Of a stretch of 41,718 nucleotides of DNA, positions 1 through 7,600 are shown piece by piece. Positions within the stretch are counted from its first letter, which is position 1. Each line of letters opens with the position of its first letter. A program made the translations under genes and the position numbers. The stretch comes from Bacteroidota bacterium (GTDB taxonomy: Bacteria > Bacteroidota > Bacteroidia > B-17B0 > Aurantibacillaceae), in contig JAEZDS010000239.1 in assembly GCA_023433205.1 (NCBI GenBank), positions 1 to 41,718 on the forward strand, given 5' to 3'. The notes below the pieces were generated by a model, which saw nothing but the letters and a program-made list of their open reading frames with translations, was not told the origin of the DNA and made no database searches.

Positions 1-371
1 GGTAAGTAATTTGCTTGTTCAGTTTAAGGTCATGTGACTGAAGGGGCGGAGCTGTGCGGAGAGCACTTGATTTTTTCGCGCAAAGACGCTGCGCCTACGC
101 TGAAGCTTGCGCCTCCGTGCGCCGGCGCCGAAGCTCTGGCGCAGGCACCTGGAGCTGCGGCGGCACGCGGGCGGCGTAAGCGTAAAGTACGCAAAGAGTC
201 TTATTACCGATCCCGATGAATAATGCAGAAAACATAAAATTTGTATCGAAAGTAGTTTCTGACACCAACTTCGAAGACGTACCCGCCAGCGTGCAGGCCT
301 CACATAAAATATTAGCCAGAACCAGCGCTTACCAATTTTTTAACGGCCAGCCCTTTCATGGCTCGTTTAGT
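1..371 (+). repeat. GC-rich leader repeat, copy A
   Basis: This block recurs at 2067-2412. Bases 1-240 match copy B exactly except for a 31-base segment (about 118-148) absent from copy B. The coding part, about 241-371, is clearly diverged. The core (about 80-200) is far more GC-rich than the surroundings and is bounded by related direct motifs, CGCAAAGACG near 80 and CGCAAAGAGT near 190. Motifs like this occur in dispersed Bacteroidota repeats. In copy B the same first bases contain the stop codon of the preceding lipoprotein gene, so base 1 may lie in the end of a similar gene outside the window. The role is unknown; it could be a leader, a recombination sequence or a REP-like element. Confidence 0.9.
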
Positions 372-1364
372 ATGGACCCCACCATGCACGGCCTGGCTCC
401 GGTAACTTCGGTGCTGGATATGAAAGACCCCAGCAACCCCAGCCAGAACGCGCCTTTTACTACATCGCCGGTGAGTGCGGGGTTGATGAAAACGCATAAG
501 GTAGGATCTAGCATAGTACAACATGCAGATAAAAGATTTGGCTTTCCTCACCTGAGTTATCCCTCTAATCCATATTTATTGACACCCTATGACGGTGTAT
601 ATGCAGTAGGCACAAATAATGTAGACGTAAATAACAACCCTAAGCCAGATAATCAGTGTCATGTAGAAGATGTACAAGCACCAGTGGCAGATTATTTGTC
701 GCAAACAGAAGTGGCTCCGGAAAAATTATTTCTCTCCAACCAGACTGTTGGAGGCTCTGCCAGTGCATGGGCTAATTATAGCGGAGGATATATTGCTGAA
801 TTTGAAGCACGCGAAAAGATTATTGCAGGGAACACAATAAATGGAACAATTTCATTATATGAAGTAGACAACTTTAAGCGCTATTTAACAGCACCTGGTG
901 ATTTTAAAGTGGCTGTCAACACGAAAGCAATTATTCACGCGGGCCAATCCGTGGAGTTTTATCCAGGCACAGAAATACCGCAAGGCGCCGAACTAGCGGC
1001 ATATATCGATTTCTTTTCCGCCTCTTCTGCTTGCACCACGAATGTTCTTTCGCGGAAAAGGCCACCCCGCAGTTACGCAGCAATTCCTGCTACTGATTCA
1101 GACAAGGAACCGACACCCGATCAGGTGACTGAACTGCAGAATATTGAGGTTTATCCCAATCCAGTTAAAGATGATCTTACGGTTATTAATCATAGCGGCG
1201 AAGAGCATTCTGATCTAATGATCTATGATATAAGCGGCAAACTTTTGATTAGCCAGGAAATTTCCAACAATAAACAAGAGTCGCTTGATCTGCATCGTCT
1301 GGAAAATGGCATTTACCTGATGAAGGTTGAAGACAAAATATTTAAACTGATCCTGAGCAAATGA
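216..1364 (+). CDS. T9SS-sorted protein lacking a signal peptide (cassette-type)
   Basis: The 382-residue product ends in a type A T9SS sorting domain, about residues 308-382, with the hallmark VYPNPVKDDL, a central YDISGKLL strand and the final LENGIYLMKV segment. Residues about 190-275 resemble the strand-rich stack often placed before such tails in Bacteroidota (KAIIHAGQSVEFYPG followed by GAELAAYI). T9SS cargo normally carries a Sec signal peptide, but none is visible here: the N-terminus MNNAENIKF is polar. Residues 1-53 recur as a short remnant at 2251-2412. The gene overlaps the following lipoprotein gene by ATGA. It may be an orphan C-terminal module of a larger protein or a displaced fragment. 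The C-terminal domain call is firm; the start, expression and function are not. Confidence 0.7.
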   Translation: MNNAENIKFVSKVVSDTNFEDVPASVQASHKILARTSAYQFFNGQPFHGSFSMDPTMHGLAPVTSVLDMKDPSNPSQNAPFTTSPVSAGLMKTHKVGSSIVQHADKRFGFPHLSYPSNPYLLTPYDGVYAVGTNNVDVNNNPKPDNQCHVEDVQAPVADYLSQTEVAPEKLFLSNQTVGGSASAWANYSGGYIAEFEAREKIIAGNTINGTISLYEVDNFKRYLTAPGDFKVAVNTKAIIHAGQSVEFYPGTEIPQGAELAAYIDFFSASSACTTNVLSRKRPPRSYAAIPATDSDKEPTPDQVTELQNIEVYPNPVKDDLTVINHSGEEHSDLMIYDISGKLLISQEISNNKQESLDLHRLENGIYLMKVEDKIFKLILSK

Positions 1365-2071
1365 AGAATTTCGACTATTTTATAATTCTCTTGATTGTCT
1401 TCATCGTATTCTCTTGCAGGAAGGAGCCTGTGCCCTCTAACGCCGGGCAGGTAAAAGACAGTGTCGTTTATAAAGATGTTCAGGGCATGGTATTTAATAC
1501 TTGCACAGACAGTGGCCTGGCAGGTATTCCAGTTTACCTTAACACTTATTTCAAAAATAAATTGGTCAAAAAATATAGTACTGTATCGGGAGAAGATGGT
1601 CATTATATTTTTGAAAGCGCTGAACTTCATACCAGCCCATCATACAGTTATGCAATTCATATTCCGTCAAAAAGCGGCGACAATGCCCATGATTTTGAAA
1701 GCTGTGGGATAAGAGGCACCAACATGATTTTCAGCTTGGAGGAGGCGGATATCTACATGAAACCTCGTGTAGTGCCTAAGTTTATTTATATGAATATCTA
1801 TTTTACTCGTCATTCAACAGGGCCAGAGACGGATACAGTAAAGGTGAAATTTGAGCAAAGTACGTATCATAAGAATGTCCCTGACTATCCTCACGCTTTT
1901 AGCGGGGATGCTTACGGTAGCTTAAAATATTTTAGAGGTGGGGTTAGGAATTATCCAATGGGTCTTTACGATGTTACAATTGATACCTGGAAAGGTGGTT
2001 TGCATGAGCGCAAATACGACAAGCTGTACATTCCATACGGAGATACCGCTGCTTACGTGGTACACTGGTAA
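1361..2071 (+). CDS. Small lipoprotein with carboxypeptidase-regulatory-like domain
   Basis: The 236-residue protein begins with a lipoprotein signal peptide (hydrophobic residues 6-17, lipobox VFSC, acylated Cys19). Residues about 40-100 look like a carboxypeptidase-regulatory-like Ig-type beta fold: GMVFNTCTDSGLAGIPVYL, then GEDGHYIFES. The remainder is strand-rich without a recognised family. The start codon overlaps the stop of the preceding T9SS-tailed gene (ATGA), implying coupled translation and a functional pair. The stop codon lies at the first bases of the second leader repeat. The product is probably anchored in the cell envelope facing periplasm or surface. An immunity or partner role for the upstream product is possible but only inferred from the gene pairing. 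Confidence 0.75.
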   Translation: MKNFDYFIILLIVFIVFSCRKEPVPSNAGQVKDSVVYKDVQGMVFNTCTDSGLAGIPVYLNTYFKNKLVKKYSTVSGEDGHYIFESAELHTSPSYSYAIHIPSKSGDNAHDFESCGIRGTNMIFSLEEADIYMKPRVVPKFIYMNIYFTRHSTGPETDTVKVKFEQSTYHKNVPDYPHAFSGDAYGSLKYFRGGVRNYPMGLYDVTIDTWKGGLHERKYDKLYIPYGDTAAYVVHW

Positions 2072-2412
2072 GTAATTTGCTTGTTCAGTTTAAGGTCATG
2101 TGACTGAAGGGGCGGAGCTGTGCGGAGAGCACTTGATTTTTTCGCGCAAAGACGCTGCGCCTACGCTGAAGCTTGCGCCTCCGCTGGAGCTGCGGCGGCA
2201 CGCGGGCGGCGTAAGCGTAAAGTACGCAAAGAGTCTTATTACCGATCCCGATGAATAATGCAGAAAACATAAAATATCTATCGCCAGTCGCTTCTGACAC
2301 CAATTTCGAAGACGTACCCGCCAGTGTGCAGGCCTCGCATAAAATATCGGCCGGAACCAGCGCTTGCCAATTTTTTAACGGCCAGCCCTTTCATGAATCG
2401 TTTCGTATGTAA
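2067..2412 (+). repeat. GC-rich leader repeat, copy B
   Basis: This is the second copy of the repeat at 1-371. It begins within the TGG-TAA end of the lipoprotein gene and runs through the GC-rich core and the 53-codon remnant. Its non-coding half is identical to copy A apart from a 31-base deletion in the GC-rich core, whereas the coding half differs by roughly 20 substitutions. The two copies bracket one complete T9SS-tail plus lipoprotein gene pair. Confidence 0.9.
2251..2412 (+). pseudogene. Remnant of the 216-1364 gene N-terminus (53 codons)
   Basis: The frame starts MNNAENIK, aligns without gaps to residues 1-53 of the product of 216-1364 (shared TNFEDVPASVQASHKI and QFFNGQPFH), then stops with TAA at 2410-2412. 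Changes include both synonymous and non-synonymous substitutions. No T9SS tail or lipoprotein follows; the next gene is on the opposite strand. It is best read as the truncated end of a cassette array. A functional 53-residue peptide cannot be excluded. Confidence 0.7.
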
Positions 2413-2537
2413 GCTGTTTTTTTTTCACTACTGTCAGTAATAATAAGAACTCGTAAAAACAAGGTGGTACGCTGTGCCCCATCTTGCAGTGAGGAGATAA
2501 TTGTAGGGTGTTCAGATATCTCGCTCTGAAGTTGGCG

Positions 2538-3956
2538 TTACTGATCATTTGGCTGTTGCCAGGCTTGCTTACAAAGGTGTTTGATGAGATTTACCAACGC
2601 AGACCAACGCCTGATGATCAATACCAAAAAAAGAAATACAAACATCCAGCTTACACGCGACTGCAGCCTGTCGTAAACATTTGCCAACCCTGCAGTAACA
2701 AAAGCATTGATGGTGATGCCGGCGCATATTACCAGAACCATGATCCGCAATTCAGGAGAGAACAGGTGTTTAACTTTATCTATACAAAGAACAGCATAGA
2801 GAAATAGTACACTGGCGATGATCAGAATGTTGTTGATAAAATTGATGTTCTCAAAATCCAGTTTCTGAGACCAGAGATTCTCATTCTGGCGCGATTGTTC
2901 ATACTGTTTTAACTCCTGCGGAAAATGCCGTGCAATTTGTGTGTAGGGTGGACTGTAAGGACTCCCATACCAGGTGCCGCCAAGGCCTGAGCCAATATCG
3001 TTCTGCAGCAGCTGCGAAATACCCGCAGTAGCAGAGGTAAAAGCGAATTTAAACACATACTTTGGACTGCTCAGCAGATCGCGCAGTAAGATCTGGTAGT
3101 CCTCTTGTGAGCCTGCCCAGCCCCCGTGTCTGTTCAATGGGCTTTTCTCATCCCACAGCAAGGCACGACTGTCTAAAGGCAACGAGTCCTTGTAATCACA
3201 GAGCAGATAGTTGTGGGTTTCACACCTTTCATCAAGGAACTCTTTTAAAATTCCATTGTCAAGCATGCGACCCGTTAAAAAAACGTGGCTGCCCCTGGTT
3301 ATGGTGAAAGATCTCCCAACAGCGTAATTAACAGAACAGCCTGCCACAACACTTGTCACCAGTAATACTATTGGTAATATCACCCGTGTTTTATTTTTAA
3401 TGCGGTGATCTGAATACAACTTCCTGAACATAACGGTCAGCAGCATCAAAAGTCCTGCAATCAAAAAATGCGATGCATGCACGTTGACAGAAAACATAAA
3501 AATTACTGCGGTTATCAGCTGTTGTGCGCTGCTTAAGTGTTGTGAAAAAGTGAGCAGCAGAATACACATGATACAAACTGAAGTGAAGATGTCAGGCATA
3601 AGCTGGCTGGCATACCAACCAACACTGGTAAAGGCTACGAGTATTGCCATAAGAGGTACAGCTGAATTGCGGTAACCATTGCCCAGGAAAAGCCTGATGG
3701 TGTGTTTGATCGTAAAGGACACTATCAGGCATTGAAAAAATACAGTGAGCCACAACGAATAATGTAAGCTTGACAGGTTCACAAATAGCCCGTACATCAA
3801 CGGACGGTCGTAAGGCAGCTCCACATCCATCCCACTTAAAATATATGTACCTGTATCGGCAAATACGAGAGGGTACCCATTGTAAAATGCAGGGGCCATT
3901 AATACCAGGGCAAGCACAATTGTGTACGCAGAATCTCGATAGCTGATTTTCACCAA
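2538..3956 (-). CDS. Polytopic inner-membrane protein of unknown function
   Basis: The product is about 472 residues with ten or so predicted membrane helices, separated by one long soluble loop around residues 215-355 that is rich in Asp, Arg and Trp. The first loop carries YNGYPLVFADTGTYILSG followed by PYDRPLMYG. The acidic residues soon after the first helix, together with the overall layout, recall integral-membrane glycosyltransferase-like proteins (GT-C fold), but no diagnostic motif was found, so no function is assigned. The start is ambiguous: the frame can open at TTG (3956) or at the adjacent GTG (3953), and the first ATG further in would remove most of the first helix. It is transcribed toward the repeat region and has no same-strand neighbour. 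Confidence 0.75.
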   Translation of the reverse strand: MVKISYRDSAYTIVLALVLMAPAFYNGYPLVFADTGTYILSGMDVELPYDRPLMYGLFVNLSSLHYSLWLTVFFQCLIVSFTIKHTIRLFLGNGYRNSAVPLMAILVAFTSVGWYASQLMPDIFTSVCIMCILLLTFSQHLSSAQQLITAVIFMFSVNVHASHFLIAGLLMLLTVMFRKLYSDHRIKNKTRVILPIVLLVTSVVAGCSVNYAVGRSFTITRGSHVFLTGRMLDNGILKEFLDERCETHNYLLCDYKDSLPLDSRALLWDEKSPLNRHGGWAGSQEDYQILLRDLLSSPKYVFKFAFTSATAGISQLLQNDIGSGLGGTWYGSPYSPPYTQIARHFPQELKQYEQSRQNENLWSQKLDFENINFINNILIIASVLFLYAVLCIDKVKHLFSPELRIMVLVICAGITINAFVTAGLANVYDRLQSRVSWMFVFLFLVLIIRRWSALVNLIKHLCKQAWQQPNDQ

Positions 3957-4275
3957 TAATTATTTTTACAGTTCCCGAAAATTGAAATTGTAGTATTTGT
4001 GTGATAAATACCTGGCTTACGAACATACAATAAAAGATTGATTTGATTCACCGTGGCCACATGTCCTGTTTCTTGTCTTAGCTGCTGAGTGTCACCGGAG
4101 GGCTAAACCACACATTTTCATGTTTCCTGCTGTCGTGGTTCTTGTTTCATGAAAATAGACAGAACATGGTCATAACCATAACCTTTTCCTGAATTTCCCG
4201 TAAAACGCACCTGCGTTATTTGTAAAACGTGAAAAAAACCAGTCTTAATGTTAAAATCCTGTCATCCACTATTTT
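3957..4275. other. Intergenic region with one inverted repeat
   Basis: This 319-base gap separates two divergent genes, so it should hold promoters for both. One clear structure is visible: ATTTTCATG at 4114-4122 and CATGAAAAT at 4148-4156, a perfect 9-base inverted repeat with 25 bases between the arms, which could be an operator or a hairpin. No convincing TAnnTTTG box with a -33 partner was found in either direction, and no RNA gene was recognised. Confidence 0.5.
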
Positions 4276-4605
4276 ATGTCAGAAATCAAAAAGCTGCCTG
4301 AAAAAGGCTTCTTCGCTGTAATTTTTAGCTCGGAAAAAGGCGAAAACCTGAAAGGATACTCTGAAATGGACGACCTGACAATGAAGCTGGCCGCCGGGCA
4401 ACCGGGTTTTCTTGGATATGAGTCAGTAAACAACGGAAACAAAGGCATCTTTATTAGTTACTGGAGTTCAAGGGAGGCCATAGAAGCCTGGAAGTCGCAT
4501 TCAACCCATAAAATGGCGAAAGCACAGGCTCACCAATGGTACAAACGCTACCTTTCACAGATCTGCCTCGTGGAAAGCAGCAGATTGTTTGAGAATAAGG
4601 ATTAA
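4276..4605 (+). CDS. Antibiotic biosynthesis monooxygenase (ABM) fold protein
   Basis: The 109-residue protein matches the ABM dimeric alpha/beta-barrel superfamily in length and pattern: FAVIFSSE as first strand, a helix with MTKL-like residues (DDLTMKLAAGQPGFLGYES), the strand GIFISYWSS, the helix REAIEAWKSHSTHKMAKA, and the terminal WYKRYLSQICLVE. Family members are small cytosolic enzymes acting on aromatic or haem-type substrates, or are simply uncharacterised. The substrate cannot be read from sequence. It stands alone; an inverted repeat follows about 25 bases after its stop, and then the fibre operon begins. Confidence 0.85.
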   Translation: MSEIKKLPEKGFFAVIFSSEKGENLKGYSEMDDLTMKLAAGQPGFLGYESVNNGNKGIFISYWSSREAIEAWKSHSTHKMAKAQAHQWYKRYLSQICLVESSRLFENKD

Positions 4606-4629
4606 AGTTCTGATATTTTCTTATTTTTG

Positions 4630-4654
4630 TTAACAAATGAAAAAAGTTTGTTAA
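4630..4654 (+). promoter_or_regulatory. Inverted repeat upstream of the fibre operon
   Basis: TTAACAAA at 4630-4637 and TTTGTTAA at 4647-4654 form a perfect 8-base inverted repeat with a 9-base spacer, in an AT-rich stretch 37 bases before the first fibre gene. It could be an operator for the operon or a weak terminator for the ABM gene. It lacks a GC-rich stem, which favours the operator reading. Confidence 0.35.
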
Positions 4655-4690
4655 TAACTTAACAGGCTCTCCCACTAAACCCACGACCCC

Positions 4691-7600
4691 ATGAAACAAG
4701 TTTACTTGTTAGTATTTCTGACAATCGTTTGCTGTGCCTCTGCCCAGAGCCCTGACCTTATAAACTACCAGGGAGTGGCGCGCAACAGCGCCGGTCTGCC
4801 TCTTGTAAACCGCCAGATCGGGCTTCGGTTTGAACTCAGGCAGGGTGACCCCTCAGGAAGCACCGTTTTTTCGGAGCAGCACCAGCTGCAAACCAATCAG
4901 CTGGGGCTTTTCAGCACACAGATCGGCAGGATAGATCCACAGGCGCTCAGCCAGGTGAACTGGCAGGGAGGCGCGCTTTTTCTGTCGGTCGGGCTGGATT
5001 CTGCCGGCGGCACAGATTATATTGAGATGGGTGTTCAGAAGCTGGTAAGTGTGCCATTCGCCTTGCATGCCAGGCAGGCCAAATCGGTTAACAGCTCTTT
5101 TAATAACAATGTACTGGTAATAGGAGACAGCACGTACACCCTGGCGCCTCCGGCCTCTTTTTCGGCGGGTGCCGGCATTCAGATCGCAGGGGCGGTTATC
5201 AGCAACTCCTCGCCCGACCAAACTGTCACCATTCAGCCCGGAGGAAACAATGTGCAGGTAAGTGGCACCTATCCCGATTTTACAGTTACCTCAACCCCTA
5301 CGCTGGCTTTTAACGATGGTGAGCTCAGCATCAGTGAAGGCAATACGGTAAACATTACTCCCTCGCTGTCGGTGCAGGGCAACGTGATCTCGGTGGGTCC
5401 GCTAACCAACAGCGTGGTACTGCCCTCAGCCCCGAATATGTCAATGTCGGCAACGGGTGTGGCCAGTGTTAATCCGGCCTCCGGACTCAGTTTTAATATC
5501 GATGTCCCCGAAACCAAAATAGCGCTTACCGCCACACCCGGTGCACTGGGCAGCAGCACTTCGGCAGTGAACGATTTTAATCTCAACATCCCGCCCCCTC
5601 AGTACGATCCGGCAACCGGTCAGCTAAACACGGGTAATAACAGCACAAACATCACCCCCACCCTCAGTTTCGCCGGAGGAATATTAACGGTGGGCCCTTC
5701 TACCAATAATATCTCCATTCCCTCATCGCCGGCAACAACAATCAGCACCGGCGGAGCAGCCAGCCTTAATTCGGCCGGACAGAGTTTCAGCATTCATGTG
5801 CCTGCAACTTCCGTTGCAATAACAAATACTGCCGGTGCCCTGGGAACGGCCACCAGCGGCGTAAACAACTGGAATATCAACATCCCTCCTCCACAGTACA
5901 ACCAGGCAACCGGCGTACTTTCGACCGGACCCGGGAATGCCAACATTACACCAACGCTGAATTATAATGCCGGGGTTTTAACGGTGGGGCCTTCAACAAA
6001 TAACGTTACACTTCCGGTAACGCCTGCCACCACACTTAACGCCACAGGTGCGGCCACCTTAAATCCTTCAGGACCCGCTTACAGCCTTCACGTGCTTCCC
6101 ACCAATATTGTGGTAACCAATAATTCCGGCGCCCCGGGATCAAGCACCACTTCTGTTAACGACATCAGTATCAATATTCCCGCGCCGCAGTACAATGCAG
6201 GTACAGGCATCCTTACAACGGGAACAGTTGTTGCCAACATCACGCCGTCAGCGGGAATTTCCGGCAACGTGCTTACCGTTGGTCCCGCAACAAATTCTGT
6301 TACGCTGCCGGCGGCACCTGTGCCTACAATCCATAACTCAGGCATTGTAAATGTGAGTCCTTCCTCAGGACTTAATTTTACCGTGGCTGTGAGTCAGCCC
6401 TCCTTTACTGCTGACGGACCTGTACAAATGCTGGGCGCTCATCCAGACTACACGTTAAGTTCTCCTTCTATTACTTCTTTAAGTGCCGCAGGCATTGTTA
6501 CTGTGGGAACACATCCCAACTATGTTGTAGGGGTACCCGAGCCAAGCTTTACGCCTAACGGTCTGGCCAGTATTACAGGTGCTTATCCTAACTACACCAT
6601 CAATACAGTTTCGCCTCCCACGCCAACAGTTTATGGCCAGGGTCTGGCTACAGTAAGCCCCAGCACAGGTCTGAACTTTACGGTGAATGTACCGCCCGCA
6701 ACCTATCTTCCCGGTACCGGTGTGTTAAACAATGGCACACATTCTGTAGATATCACACCTTCGGTTACGCTTAACAACAATGTGCTTGGTGTGGGCCCTA
6801 CATCCAATACCGTTGATCTTTCGGCAATATCGCCCTGGCAGAAAAACGGAAACAACGTGAGTCTCACAACTCCCAGCAACTATGTTGGAATTGGTACCTC
6901 CTCACCCGCCGAAAATCTGCAGATCGAGTCATCATCTGTTTCGAGGCTCTCGGTAATTTCGGGCAGCGCACATGTGGCTGAACTGCTTTTTGGCACTGCT
7001 TCCAATCATTTTAAAGGTTCACTGCTGTATGATCAGGGCAATGACATGATGAGTTTTTCAACCGCGGGCAGCAACAGGCTGCACATTGACAACAGCGGAA
7101 ATGTGGGCATTAATAAATGGCCTGTTGCCGGTGCAAAATTAAGTGTGCAGGGGACTTTCGGTGAGTTTGAGGTGAATAACCACGCCCCGGGCACAGGCAC
7201 AATCGCCAACACCATATTGCTGAGCACGCTTACCGGCTCAGCTAATAACGGTCCGCAGATGCGTTTTAGAATGAATTCAAGTACAAACTGGATGGATATT
7301 GGATTAAACGCTAACGATGACTTTGTGATTGAAGGAACCGATATTTCCAGATTTGTAGTTCGCAACAACGGCAATGTGGGGATTGGCACAACAAATCCAA
7401 CAGAACTGCTGCAGCTGGAAGCTCCCAGCGCGCAGCTCTCAATCGTTTCTAACAGTACCGGACTTGCCGCTCTTAATTTTGGCCATGCAGCCACTCATGC
7501 TTTGGGAAGGCTCGTTTACAGCAATTCCAACGACAATTTTAATTTTTATACCGCGGGCGCTGCAAGAATGACCATTAATGATCTGGGCTATGTGGGCATT

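Noticed and set aside
34..219. 61-codon frame across the GC-rich leader, overlapping the next start by ATGA
   Set aside because: The 31-base deletion in copy B breaks this frame, and the product is an Ala/Arg-rich translation of GC-rich repeat sequence with no family resemblance.
19..303. Minus-strand frames at 19-303 and 2085-2303 with the same C-terminus
   Set aside because: They are identical only because they lie on the two copies of the leader repeat; composition is Arg-rich and no homologous fold is suggested.
2508..2807. 99-codon plus-strand frame antisense to the membrane protein gene
   Set aside because: It overlaps the better-supported minus-strand gene, and its hydrophobic start mirrors the complementary coding sequence.
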